A stretch of DNA of 64,000 nt from Dyadobacter soli (GTDB lineage: Bacteria > Bacteroidota > Bacteroidia > Cytophagales > Spirosomataceae). The position numbers were made by a program, and so were the translations under genes. Within the stretch, counting starts at the first letter, position 1, and every line of letters begins with the position of its first letter. Location of the stretch: NCBI RefSeq assembly GCF_900101885.1, contig NZ_FNAN01000007.1, forward strand, positions 62,001-126,000. Reading direction: 5' to 3'. The notes under the pieces are model-generated. The model searched no databases, was not told the DNA's origin, and saw only the letters and a program-made list of their open reading frames with translations. Below, piece after piece: positions 9,794 through 19,072 of this stretch.

Positions 9794-10276
9794 CTAGTCG
9801 AGCACGTGCCGGAACCATTCCGGCCGCTTCGTTTCTTCCGTCCAGAAAAGTGCAGCCTGGCCCCATACCTTTCCATCCGGGTCGCTGAGTTGCCATACAA
9901 CCCCGTCGTAAATCGTAAAAGTATTACCGTGTTTATCGACCCGCGGACCTGAGTAGTTGTAAACAATGCCATCACGTAAAACCACTTCCAGCATGCTCTG
10001 CCGCTCCGGCCTGTCCTGCTCCGAAGCGCTCAGGCGGGATGGTACTACGAGTATTTCTTCCGGTGAATATTTAAATGAAGCCAGGGCATGTGCATTCGCG
10101 TAGATGAAGCGCGGGTCGGCGTCGGTATTATGCGCCAGTATGCCGTATGGGGCTTCTTCGGTAAGCCATTGGTCTGTATCCGCTACTCCGGGAGGTGCGT
10201 AAAGTGGTTTACCGCTTAGCTTGTGAAAGCATTCGTTTATCTGCCGGATCAATGTGTCGTTTGTTGTGGTGGCCAT
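9794..10276 (-). CDS. MEKHLA-domain protein
   Basis: 160 aa, soluble, no signal peptide. The sequence matches the MEKHLA/PAS-like fold: a short helical start, then HNTDADPRFIYANAHAL followed by a region with RLSASE and a C-terminal GQAALFW strand. The domain is named for plant HD-ZIP III proteins and also occurs as a stand-alone bacterial protein of unknown function. It starts 3 bp after the stop of the TPP-dependent enzyme on the same strand, so the two are almost certainly co-transcribed and may share a substrate or sensor role. Confidence 0.8.
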   Translation of the reverse strand: MATTTNDTLIRQINECFHKLSGKPLYAPPGVADTDQWLTEEAPYGILAHNTDADPRFIYANAHALASFKYSPEEILVVPSRLSASEQDRPERQSMLEVVLRDGIVYNYSGPRVDKHGNTFTIYDGVVWQLSDPDGKVWGQAALFWTEETKRPEWFRHVLD

Positions 10277-10279
10277 TCT

Positions 10280-12043
10280 TTATAAGTTTTTCAGTCGTGG
10301 ATTTTTGCCCAGTACCTGGTCGGGATCTACCGGCACTTCGATAAGCAAAGAACGGGAAAGTCCATGATTTACTTTGCCCAAAATGTCGTCGAGATTACCG
10401 AGGTCCGGGGCCAGGCGTACGGCATCCCAGTTGTTTGCCCGGGCAATGCCGCAGTAGTCAATGGGTTCCAGCCGGGAATGATAGTAGGGTGTATCCATAT
10501 CCGGCAAGACTTTCCGCAGGCCCTGCTCCACGATCCCGAACGTCTCATTATTGAGCAGAAATACCACCAGACCGAGATTACTAACTTCCCCCATAGAGCC
10601 GGAGAACAGCCGGAAGCAGCCATCGCCCGTGAACAGGAACACCTGCCGGCGCTGGTCGGCCAACTTGGCGCCGATGGCGACACCAAACGCGCCGCCCATG
10701 GCCGAACCCCGGTAAAGCGAGTAAAAACGAATGTTGTTGTTGGGCCGCTGGGTCACATACTGCCGGTCCTTATACGCAAGGCAAGTATCATCGATGCCGA
10801 TCGAATCCACCGGCCACCATTGATCGAGGCGCTGGTAAAGCGCAGCCATATCGGCATAGCCGTCGCCGGCATGGGCAAAAGGCAGGTCATTCAGTACGCG
10901 GGGGGCCTTTTCCATCGGCAGGTTGGAAAACGGGTGTGTGGATGCGGCACCGATCAGTGTTTCAAGCAAAGAATCCAGCGGGGCATTTACCTGGTAATAT
11001 TTGCCTTCTACTACATGCCGCAAGCTGTTTTCCACCATTCCGTAGGCCTCGGGAATATTACTGAAATGAAACGTGGCGGCCGCCGAAATCTTCTTGAAAT
11101 TGACCGTATACTCGTCCGGGCAAGCGCCCAGCACGAGCAACACATCACTGTTTCCCAGTGAGTTATACAAAGAAATGGCTTTGTCATTGCCCCCAAACGA
11201 AATGTACCCATAACCATAAGGGTTGTCCCGGCTGACGGCATTTGCACCATTGATACTCCAAATCACAGCCGCTTGAAGCGCCTCGCTGAGGCGGGTGGTA
11301 AGTTCCGGGGCGTTGGGATAGCGCGCCATTTCCTCGCCAACGAATAGCACTACACGTTTGCCCGCGGTCTCCCTCCGGAATGCGGCCGGTAATGCATCGG
11401 CATAGTGACTTTTCCTGACCGTAATGCCCGGTATGGGCATAGGAAAATCCGCGTCCGGCTGGAAATTACCGAGTCCTTCGTTATCCAGCACCACCACCAC
11501 GGGCTTCGAGCGGTCGAGTTGCTCCTTTGCCAGCGCGAGCTGCTCCTGCAATGTAACAGGGCAATTCAGGACGAAAACGGATTCGGGTAATTCGGCGCGC
11601 AGCTGCATTACGATATTACTGCCGTATTCAGTAGTGTCCTGTAACGGCGAGAAGCCCGTGGTACCAGGGTTTGAGACGGGCACGATGTACACAGCTGGTA
11701 TATCATGCAGTTTTGCATCACTTAACCCGCAGCAAATGAGCCTGGTAGCAGCGCCCGTGGTCGCGACGGACGCCGCTAACGTGCCGCTGGCCAGGTAATG
11801 GCCCAGCGGGATAAACCCGGCCGTGTATTCACCTATGGTCAGGAAAGAAGGCGTTTCCGTCGTATCTTCACAGAGCGGGGCCAGGTGTTTGAGCAGGTGG
11901 ATTACCCCTCCGCCGTTTACACCCGCATATAACCGGATCCCCCAGCTAGCTAATGTGGTAATGATGGCCTGGTAGCTGTCCAGACCCAGGCATTCTTCCA
12001 AATCCGTGACAAAGGACGCGGGTTCGATTACTTCGAAACTCAT
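10280..12043 (-). CDS. Thiamine-pyrophosphate-dependent enzyme of the decarboxylase/synthase type
   Basis: 587 aa with the three-domain layout of pyruvate/indolepyruvate decarboxylase and acetolactate synthase. The cofactor-activating glutamate is E72 in a GEY motif, and the TPP/Mg motif runs from GDG (473-475) to NN (498-499). Where pyruvate decarboxylases have an active-site His-His in LHHT, this protein appears to read LQDT, so a classical 2-keto acid decarboxylase reaction is doubtful. The substrate cannot be assigned. It is followed by the MEKHLA gene. A CAAAAGTA box at 12076-12083 (reverse complement of TAnnTTTG) is a likely -7 element. Confidence 0.82.
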   Translation of the reverse strand: MSFEVIEPASFVTDLEECLGLDSYQAIITTLASWGIRLYAGVNGGGVIHLLKHLAPLCEDTTETPSFLTIGEYTAGFIPLGHYLASGTLAASVATTGAATRLICCGLSDAKLHDIPAVYIVPVSNPGTTGFSPLQDTTEYGSNIVMQLRAELPESVFVLNCPVTLQEQLALAKEQLDRSKPVVVVLDNEGLGNFQPDADFPMPIPGITVRKSHYADALPAAFRRETAGKRVVLFVGEEMARYPNAPELTTRLSEALQAAVIWSINGANAVSRDNPYGYGYISFGGNDKAISLYNSLGNSDVLLVLGACPDEYTVNFKKISAAATFHFSNIPEAYGMVENSLRHVVEGKYYQVNAPLDSLLETLIGAASTHPFSNLPMEKAPRVLNDLPFAHAGDGYADMAALYQRLDQWWPVDSIGIDDTCLAYKDRQYVTQRPNNNIRFYSLYRGSAMGGAFGVAIGAKLADQRRQVFLFTGDGCFRLFSGSMGEVSNLGLVVFLLNNETFGIVEQGLRKVLPDMDTPYYHSRLEPIDYCGIARANNWDAVRLAPDLGNLDDILGKVNHGLSRSLLIEVPVDPDQVLGKNPRLKNL

Positions 12044-12075
12044 AATGCAGTGGGTTTGTTGAGAAAATGTTCAGG

Positions 12076-12083
12076 CAAAAGTA
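12076..12083 (-). promoter_or_regulatory. Putative -7 promoter box for the TPP-enzyme operon
   Basis: On the minus strand this reads TACTTTTG, a full match to the Bacteroidota consensus TAnnTTTG, placed 33 bp upstream of the start codon. A CAA (TTG on the minus strand) at 12108-12110 could be the -33 element, but its spacing of 24 bp is long. Confidence 0.4.
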
Positions 12084-12139
12084 GAAATAGTTTTAATATT
12101 GATTTGTCAAATTAATTGCTATTTTTAAGTAGAATTAAA

Positions 12140-12153
12140 TCTAGAATTCTAGA
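12140..12153. promoter_or_regulatory. Perfect 14-bp palindrome, candidate operator
   Basis: TCTAGAATTCTAGA is its own reverse complement. It sits in the AT-rich 252-bp gap between the divergent TPP-enzyme operon and a response-regulator gene, upstream of the TPP gene's -7 box. Binding of a dimeric regulator is an inference. Confidence 0.45.
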
Positions 12154-12295
12154 CTATTGCATTGTATCAAATACTCAAACTCTCCCGTGCCGACCCGCTA
12201 AATAGGATATTCTTGCCCAGCCGACCGGCTTTTGATAATATTGCATTTCCCCTCCTCCAAAAAATCTTCCTGGCACCCAACTAACGTGACTATTT

Positions 12296-12997
12296 ATGGA
12301 ACAGCCCCATCTGTTGTTCATCGACGACGAAGTTCAATACAGTGAACTGACGAAAGAATACCTGGAAATGAAAGGATGCAAAGTAGTCCTCAAACACGAC
12401 GGCCAGGCCGGGCTGGACGCGTTTAAGGCCCAACCGTTCGATTTGTGCGTCCTGGATGTTAAAATGCCCAAAAAGGACGGCTTCACCCTCGCGGAGGAAA
12501 TTAAACAGATTGATGAAAACATTCCGGTCATTTTCCTGACGGGACAGTCGCTGAAAGAGGACAAGATCAGGGGATTGATGCTCGGCGCGGACGATTACCT
12601 TACCAAACCATTCAGCATGGAGGAGCTTTACCTGCGGATCAGGGCTATTCTGAAACGCGTGAAAGTGCACGAAAAAACGCGCGTCACCGACTTGTACGAA
12701 TGGGGCCAGTCCCGTTTCGATCCGGAACTGCGGCAACTGGTTGTTTCGGGAGAAACCATTAAACTGACTTCCATCGAAGCAAAACTCCTGAAACTGTTCT
12801 GCGAACACCAGAACAAGGTCCTCACGCGCGACGCCGCGATGATCGGCATCTGGGGCGACGAGGAGCATTACCGCGGTTACAGCCTCAATGTGTATGTAAG
12901 CAAGCTGAGGAAATTTTTAAAAGCGGACCCTGCGGTGGAAATCCTGAATCTGCATGGCGAGGGCTATAAGCTCATTTTCAAACCGGTTACCGCATGA
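12296..12997 (+). CDS. OmpR-family response regulator of a phosphorelay
   Basis: 233 aa. The receiver domain has D10/D11, phospho-acceptor D54 (CVLDVKMP), T82 and K104; the winged-helix DNA-binding domain covers about 132-228. Its stop codon overlaps the start of the Hpt gene by an ATGA, and both genes converge on a giant hybrid kinase. This suggests the path kinase receiver to Hpt to this regulator, though the partnership is inferred from position only. DNA targets are unknown; the palindrome upstream is one candidate. Confidence 0.92.
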   Translation: MEQPHLLFIDDEVQYSELTKEYLEMKGCKVVLKHDGQAGLDAFKAQPFDLCVLDVKMPKKDGFTLAEEIKQIDENIPVIFLTGQSLKEDKIRGLMLGADDYLTKPFSMEELYLRIRAILKRVKVHEKTRVTDLYEWGQSRFDPELRQLVVSGETIKLTSIEAKLLKLFCEHQNKVLTRDAAMIGIWGDEEHYRGYSLNVYVSKLRKFLKADPAVEILNLHGEGYKLIFKPVTA

Positions 12998-13308
12998 CCA
13001 TGGACCTTTCGCTGCTCCATAACCTCATGGGCGGCGACCAAAAACTGGTCGACCGCTTCGTAAACATCTTCAAAACACAGGTACCCGCCCAGGTAGCGGC
13101 CCTTCCGCAACTCTGCGAAGCGCAGGATTGGAAAGGACTTTCCACCGCGCTCCATAGCCTCAAAACGCAGTTCAATTACGTGGGAATGATCGCATTTGCA
13201 GAACAAATGCGGAGCCTGGAAGAGCAGGTCGACGACGGCAAAACCAGCGATATAGCTTTGAAAATCAGCACATTTACCCAGGAGTTTCAGCAGTCCTGGC
13301 AGCCCTGA
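12994..13308 (+). CDS. Hpt (histidine phosphotransfer) domain protein
   Basis: 104 aa, all helical, without signal or membrane segments. The phosphorylatable histidine is H54 in the motif ALHSLKTQ, which matches the Hpt consensus HxLKG/S closely. It overlaps the upstream regulator by 4 bp. The stop lies 6 bp from that of the hybrid kinase on the opposite strand. A stand-alone Hpt is needed when a hybrid kinase ends in a receiver domain, as the neighbour does, so it probably shuttles phosphate to the OmpR-type regulator. Confidence 0.88.
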   Translation: MTMDLSLLHNLMGGDQKLVDRFVNIFKTQVPAQVAALPQLCEAQDWKGLSTALHSLKTQFNYVGMIAFAEQMRSLEEQVDDGKTSDIALKISTFTQEFQQSWQP

Positions 13309-13314
13309 CCGCGC

Positions 13315-16300
13315 CTATTGAAGCGTCCCGGCCTGGCTGGCCGGCAACAATTTCCGGATTTTGTATTTCAATTTTTTCGCCTCGATCGGCTTGGTAATGT
13401 AGTCGTCCATCCCGGCGTCCATGCATTTCTGCGCTTCGGACGGGTTGGCGTTGGACGTGAATGCGAGGATGGGCACGCGGCGGCCTTTCTCGCGTGCACG
13501 TATGGCGCGGGTAGCGGTGTAGCCGTCCATTACGGGCATTTTTACGTCCATCAGCACAATGTCGAAATAGTCGTCTGCCAGTTTTTGTAATGCGATCTCG
13601 CCGTTGTCGGCGATGGTTACGCGGACGTCTCGGATCATTTTCTTCAAAGTTTCCTCGGCCACCACCTGGTTGAAGAGATTATCCTCCACGAGCAGTACCG
13701 CGAGTCCGGAAAGCGGTGTGTCGTCGTCGGTCCCGGCGTGATCTTCGGAAGGATTGCATATTTCAAATGCAAGGTCGAAGCTGAATGTAGTCCCCTGGCC
13801 GGGCCGGCTTTGAACCTGCATACTTCCCCCCTGCTCTTCTACCAGCTTTTTGGCAATGAAAAGGCCCAGTCCGGTACCGGTTTGCCTGCTGTTCGAATCG
13901 TCGTCGATGCGTGCGAAAGTTTCGAATATGTATTCCAGTTTATCCTTGGCGATCCCTATGCCCGTATCTGTGACGCTGAAATGCAGCTGTTCGTACCCGC
14001 CCTCCCGCGATGCCATGCCCGCGTGAATGGTTACCGAGCCGTTTTCTGTGAATTTCACCGCATTCCCGGCCAGGTTCAGCAAGATCTGGTGCAGCCGGAT
14101 CGGGTCGCCGATCAGCTGCGGGCTGACGTCGGGATCTACATTGATTTCCAGTTTTAACCCTTTTTCTTCCGCTATAACCTTTAAAATATAGCCCAACCGC
14201 TCCATCCGGTCGCGGACCTGGAAGGGTTTATTCACAAAAGAAAACTTGCCTGCCTCGATTTTGGAGTAGTCGAGAATGTCGTTGATGATCGCCAGCAGGT
14301 TTTCTGAAGAATAGCGGATGCCCTTCGCATATTCGAGCTGCCGGTCGCTGAGTGGGGTGTCAAAAATGAGTTCGGACATGCCGAGAATGGCCGTCATAGG
14401 CGTCCTGATCTCGTGGCTCATATTGGCAAAAAACTGCTCCTTAAACTGCGATTTTTCCTCTACAAGCTGCTTCTGGCGCTCGATTTCTTCTTTCTGGATT
14501 TGAATTTCGGCCGTTCGCACAGCCACTTTTTGTTCGAGTTTTTCGTATAAAATCGCATTCTCGATCGCTACCGCTATTTGTCCCGATAAAAGTTTGATCA
14601 GCTGCGTGCGCTCCTGGGTGAATACGGCTGTCGCAAGGTTGTTTTCGAGGTACAGCGCGCCTACTACCTTGCCCTGGTTCAATGCGGGAATGCACAATGC
14701 CGAACGGACGCCCCTGACAGCCACTACCGGATCGTTTTTGAATTCACTCAGCTGCGCATCCGGCAACACGATATCGGTTTTATACTGGAAAACATGCTCG
14801 ATAATACCCGGCGGCACGGACACCGAATCGGAGAGCGGGACCCTGCGGATATCGGTCCGCGCATTCACCACCGAACGCGCCGCTTCGATCATCAGCTCGC
14901 CGCCCCAATCGAGAATAAAGTATCCCGACTGCGCCCCCGCGTTTTCGATCGCAAACTGCATCAGCTTTTCCATCAACTGGTCAAAAACCACCTCGCTGGA
15001 AATAGCGGCGGAAGTTTTCATCAATGTGGCGAGATCCAGCGAGGACGCAATGCTTTCACCAGCATTCAGCGGGGCCGTTTTGGCGGGTTCGATGGCTGTA
15101 TCCGCGAGCCGCGGAAAGGCCGCCAGCAACCGCCGTTCTTTCAATACACAACCCCACTCCCGGTAGCCCTCCAATGCTGCTTGCAGGTAAAAATGACCTG
15201 CTTTTTCCTGACCTTTTGCTATCCAGTACGTGCCGCAAAGCTCATTGGCCAGTGCTGCATCGTGCGCGTGGCCGTTTTGATGCGCGGTGGCAATGGCCTG
15301 GTCAAAACGTGCGGTAGCCTGGTCGCTTTTGTCCTGCACAGCCATTATTTCCGCATCGAGCAGGTAGTAGCGGTGGACGAAATTGACGGGAACCATCGCG
15401 CCCAGCCTTTTAAGCTTTTTCAGCTGCATTTTGGCCGAACGAAGATGTGCCGGCTTCCCATCGCCCGCGCGATGCAATGCCACGTGCACCAAACCCGAAA
15501 AGAAAATATACAGCGGTTCGAAAAGCGAGGCTTTGACGGCATCCAGGTAAACCAGGGCGTGTTCGCCGTATTGCGCCGACCGCGAAGGTTCTTCATTGAA
15601 ATAGGCAATAATCATTTTGTAAACGAAAACTGCGAACATCCGCGACCGGTCTTGCTGGGCGAGAATGCCGGTAAAGTCGGGCTTTTCGTCAAAATAATGC
15701 CCTGAGAGTCTTGCGGGATCGTCGCGCTGCCCCAACAGCCCGTCTATCATTTCGATAAACGGCTCATTGTAATGGGTAACCTGCTCGCGGGAAAGCGCGC
15801 GGGGTGGCTCGTTGTACCGCAATATCTCGTGCCTGACCCATTGCAGGTTCTTACCCGACAGCATCAAATGGAATGCGTAGCTGTTCGAGGCGTAGGTACA
15901 ATATTCCAGGTCACCCATTTCGACGCCGGTCTGGTAGGATTTCCGCAGCGGTTCCAGGGAGTCGTTGATATGCTCGCCCCACGGCCGGTTCACGATATTG
16001 TACACCAGTAAAGTGCGTTCACGCGCCACGCCGCCGGTTTGTGCGGCGAGTTTCAGGGCCACATTACCGAACCGGTAGCAAGCCGCAGCATTGTTTTCGA
16101 CTGCATTGACAATCGCCCCATAGGTAGCAAATGTGATCGCCGACTCCGCCGCCACCCCGTGCCTGAGCGAGAGTTCCACCATTTTGATGACCATCAGCGG
16201 GTATAATGCCGGAATTTTGACATATACAATGGCCGTAATGTTTTGCAAAACCCGCATGGCCGCAAGTGCGCGAATGTCCGTCATGGCAGGCAGCAGCGCC

Positions 16301-18894
16301 AGCGATTCGATCGTCCGGCCGCGCAGCCACCATTTCGTTTTAAGGTAGCCGGTGATGATGTGTGCATTGCCGGGCTGGCCGGGAAAGCGTATTCCCAGCT
16401 CGCGCAGCACCGACAGGGAAATTTCAACGGCTTTGTCTTCCTGCCGGTCTAAAATCAGGCACCTTATCTGAACGTCGTAGATTTCCACCTTGTCTTCCAG
16501 CCGCTTCGCCCGGTGAAGTATTTCGCCGGCGATCGTCAGGCATACCCCGGCATTTCCCGCCAGGTAGGCGGTTTCCGCACATTGAATGGACAGCGAAAAA
16601 GCCAGGTCGTAGTCGTCCTGCCAATCTTCTTCCCGCAGCATTTCCCTGCCCTTCCCGAAATAAGCGAATGCCACCGAATACGCCGCCGATGCTTTGGCTT
16701 TTTCACCGGCATCGCAATTGAAGCGGGCTACTTTGCGGCGCTCCGCTGCGGTTTCGTATACCGTACTGTGGTTGAGGTGGTTGACGATCTCGAAAAGCTG
16801 CCGGTCGCGCTCCTCGGCAGAAAGCCTTTCGAGCAGAAACCAGGCGATACTGAGGTGTGCCTCCGTTTGCGCTTCGCCGGAAAGCAGGTCGTACGCAGCC
16901 GCCTGCACCTGGTCGTGCACGAATATGTACCTGTTTTGGACGAGGTAATGGTCGTTTGGCTGCCTGCTACTGGTAATGCGCAGCAGGTTTTCGGCTACTG
17001 CTTCCTGAATATCCTCGCCGGTTTCCTGCGGGGTTTTGTCCAGCAGCGCCGACAGTACCACGAGGTCGAATTCGGTACCGATGCAGGAAGCGGTTGTCAA
17101 TGCATGGCGGGCCTGCGCAGACAGGTTGTTGATTTTGGTGGCCAGCAATTGCTGCGACGACACCGATTTGGTCTCCTTATCGAGCTGCGCTACCTCCCAT
17201 TGCCATTTCCTGCCTGCGACGTCGTAGTTGATCAGGCCTTGGTGGTGAAACCGGTCAAGGGTTTCGGAAATGAAATAGGGATTACCCAATGTGGCGGCCA
17301 GCACCACTTCCGCCAAAGGCAATGCGGCATTGACAGGGCAGGAAAAAGTATCGGCGACGAGCTCCGAAATCGCTTCCTTTTGCAAAGGCGAAAGTGCGAC
17401 CTGCGTCAGCCGCGACTGGCTCGTATCGAGCTCCCGGATCGCCGTCCGGAGCGGATGTGCGGCCGGGACCTCGTTATCCCGGTAAGTACCGATGATCAGC
17501 AGGTTGCTGCCCGCTACCGAATGGGTAACACGGCTCAAAAAGCGCAGGCTCGACAGGTCCGCCCAATGCAGATCATCCAGGAATATGACCAGCGGGTGCC
17601 GGGGCTTTGTGAATACATTGATAAAATGGGTAAACACATTCACGAACCGGTTTTGCGCTTCCAGCGGCGAGAGGCGTTCCACTGCCGGCTGGCGGCCGAT
17701 GAGTTTCTGCAATTCGGGAATTACATCGATGACGATCTGCCCGAAAGGCCCTACCGCTTCCAGAATGGCGTTTTTCCAGTAGGCTGTATCTCCCTGTGAT
17801 ATTTTACAAACCAGCTCTTTGAAAGATTTGATCACCCCTTCGAACGGGATGTCCTGAACGTACTGGTCAAATTTGCCGGTGATGAAGAGTGCTCCCTCAG
17901 CTTCCAGTTGCCGCTGTACGGCGGTGATCAGCGAGGACTTTCCTATTCCCGATTGACCCGCTACCAGTACCAGCTCATTGGCCTCACGTATGCGTGTGTA
18001 CGCAGCTAGTACCTGCGCCTCCTCCTGCATGCGCCCGTACAGGCGATCCGACAGTTTAAAAATGCCGGGTTCGTCGTACCTGCCCGGCTTGAAATCTTCC
18101 CGGGGCATTGCATTGCTTTGGCATAGCGCCAGGTCGGCCAGGATGCCGCGGGTGGCCTGGTAACGGTCTTCCGGCTTCTTCGCCAGGAGTTTCATGACAA
18201 TGCCTGATAGTGCTAAGGATACTTCTGAAAACCGCTCAGGCATCCGCGCGATGTGCGCATGTACGAGCTCGGCCGGGTCTGCGCTCTCGAAAGGCAGTTT
18301 ACCGGTAAACAGGCGGTAGAAAATCACGCCGAGATGGTAGTACTCCGCACGGTAATCGACCGGTACATCGATAAGCCCGCTTTGCTCGGGCGCAATGTAA
18401 TGCAGGTCTATGGCCGCCTGGCTTGCTGGTTGGTGGGTACCGTTCATCATCGGGCGTGCCTGGGCAATATCCGCAAGGCGGACTTCACAAGTTGCAGGAT
18501 CGATAAACACGTGCGCCGGGCGGAGGTCGCAATGCGCGATGCCGTGGTAATGCAGCTCCTCCACGATCCGGACAAGCCCTTCGGCGATGACAATGCCCGT
18601 GCGTGTATCGGTAGCATGGGTATCCAGGTATTGTTCCAAAAGGATCCCTTCAAAATGATCGAGCTCGGTGATGTGGTAGCTTTCGGTGCGCCGGGAACGC
18701 CGGGCATTCAGGATGCGGTGGAATTGGAAGGACTGCTCGTAAGGCTGTTCGTTGCCGGCGGAGACCGGTACTACCCTTAAAATGACCTCTTCGGAAATGC
18801 TTTCGCGCACCGCCCGGAAGAACGACCGGTTCGAATCTTTATAAACTTCCTGCGTGACCCGGTAATCGGGTATTTGTATAGTGTTGAGGCCCAT
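13315..18894 (-). CDS. Giant multidomain hybrid kinase: kinase-like / AAA / GAF / histidine kinase / receiver
   Basis: 1859 aa from the chosen start (an upstream ATG at 18930 would add 12 residues, but a promoter box overlaps it). Order: a Ser/Thr-kinase-like domain (about 10-255); an AAA/STAND-type ATPase with Walker A GQSGIGKSS (about 313-321) and Walker B VIFLDDLHWAD; a long helical TPR-like region; a GAF domain; a coiled coil; HisKA (NMSHEIRTPM); HATPase (DTGIGI, GTGLGLFIA); and a C-terminal receiver (VLMDVKMPVMDG). In the kinase-like part the VAIK lysine appears to be Arg (ILRVV), HRD reads HCD, the Asn of the catalytic loop is His, and DFG reads DIA, so it may be a pseudokinase. The architecture matches the trifunctional kinase/ATPase/sensor family. 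It converges on the Hpt gene. Confidence 0.9.
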   Translation of the reverse strand: MGLNTIQIPDYRVTQEVYKDSNRSFFRAVRESISEEVILRVVPVSAGNEQPYEQSFQFHRILNARRSRRTESYHITELDHFEGILLEQYLDTHATDTRTGIVIAEGLVRIVEELHYHGIAHCDLRPAHVFIDPATCEVRLADIAQARPMMNGTHQPASQAAIDLHYIAPEQSGLIDVPVDYRAEYYHLGVIFYRLFTGKLPFESADPAELVHAHIARMPERFSEVSLALSGIVMKLLAKKPEDRYQATRGILADLALCQSNAMPREDFKPGRYDEPGIFKLSDRLYGRMQEEAQVLAAYTRIREANELVLVAGQSGIGKSSLITAVQRQLEAEGALFITGKFDQYVQDIPFEGVIKSFKELVCKISQGDTAYWKNAILEAVGPFGQIVIDVIPELQKLIGRQPAVERLSPLEAQNRFVNVFTHFINVFTKPRHPLVIFLDDLHWADLSSLRFLSRVTHSVAGSNLLIIGTYRDNEVPAAHPLRTAIRELDTSQSRLTQVALSPLQKEAISELVADTFSCPVNAALPLAEVVLAATLGNPYFISETLDRFHHQGLINYDVAGRKWQWEVAQLDKETKSVSSQQLLATKINNLSAQARHALTTASCIGTEFDLVVLSALLDKTPQETGEDIQEAVAENLLRITSSRQPNDHYLVQNRYIFVHDQVQAAAYDLLSGEAQTEAHLSIAWFLLERLSAEERDRQLFEIVNHLNHSTVYETAAERRKVARFNCDAGEKAKASAAYSVAFAYFGKGREMLREEDWQDDYDLAFSLSIQCAETAYLAGNAGVCLTIAGEILHRAKRLEDKVEIYDVQIRCLILDRQEDKAVEISLSVLRELGIRFPGQPGNAHIITGYLKTKWWLRGRTIESLALLPAMTDIRALAAMRVLQNITAIVYVKIPALYPLMVIKMVELSLRHGVAAESAITFATYGAIVNAVENNAAACYRFGNVALKLAAQTGGVARERTLLVYNIVNRPWGEHINDSLEPLRKSYQTGVEMGDLEYCTYASNSYAFHLMLSGKNLQWVRHEILRYNEPPRALSREQVTHYNEPFIEMIDGLLGQRDDPARLSGHYFDEKPDFTGILAQQDRSRMFAVFVYKMIIAYFNEEPSRSAQYGEHALVYLDAVKASLFEPLYIFFSGLVHVALHRAGDGKPAHLRSAKMQLKKLKRLGAMVPVNFVHRYYLLDAEIMAVQDKSDQATARFDQAIATAHQNGHAHDAALANELCGTYWIAKGQEKAGHFYLQAALEGYREWGCVLKERRLLAAFPRLADTAIEPAKTAPLNAGESIASSLDLATLMKTSAAISSEVVFDQLMEKLMQFAIENAGAQSGYFILDWGGELMIEAARSVVNARTDIRRVPLSDSVSVPPGIIEHVFQYKTDIVLPDAQLSEFKNDPVVAVRGVRSALCIPALNQGKVVGALYLENNLATAVFTQERTQLIKLLSGQIAVAIENAILYEKLEQKVAVRTAEIQIQKEEIERQKQLVEEKSQFKEQFFANMSHEIRTPMTAILGMSELIFDTPLSDRQLEYAKGIRYSSENLLAIINDILDYSKIEAGKFSFVNKPFQVRDRMERLGYILKVIAEEKGLKLEINVDPDVSPQLIGDPIRLHQILLNLAGNAVKFTENGSVTIHAGMASREGGYEQLHFSVTDTGIGIAKDKLEYIFETFARIDDDSNSRQTGTGLGLFIAKKLVEEQGGSMQVQSRPGQGTTFSFDLAFEICNPSEDHAGTDDDTPLSGLAVLLVEDNLFNQVVAEETLKKMIRDVRVTIADNGEIALQKLADDYFDIVLMDVKMPVMDGYTATRAIRAREKGRRVPILAFTSNANPSEAQKCMDAGMDDYITKPIEAKKLKYKIRKLLPASQAGTLQ

Positions 18895-18927
18895 CACGTC
18901 TTTAATATATTCAGTTTCAAAGCAATG

Positions 18928-18957
18928 CAAAGGTAACTTTCAGGCAATACCGGCCAA
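18928..18957 (-). promoter_or_regulatory. Promoter of the giant hybrid kinase gene
   Basis: On the minus strand, TTG at 18957-18955 and TACCTTTG at 18935-18928 are separated by 19 bp, matching the Bacteroidota -33/-7 pattern. The expected start of transcription is near 18921, giving a leader of about 27 nt before the ATG at 18894 and arguing against the upstream ATG at 18930. Confidence 0.6.
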
Positions 18958-19011
18958 TTGCCGCAGACGGATTTTTATATTTTTTTATACTTTTTAAGGA
19001 GTCCTTACCAT

Positions 19012-19039
19012 TTGGCGCCTGCTGCCCGCTGTACCTTTG
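19012..19039 (+). promoter_or_regulatory. Promoter of the StyA-like monooxygenase gene
   Basis: TTG at 19012-19014 and TACCTTTG at 19032-19039, 17 bp apart, match the Bacteroidota -33/-7 consensus. The transcript would begin near 19046, about 27 nt before the start codon. Confidence 0.6.
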
Positions 19040-19072
19040 TAAGCATCAAAGGAAAATCAAACACATCGGACA

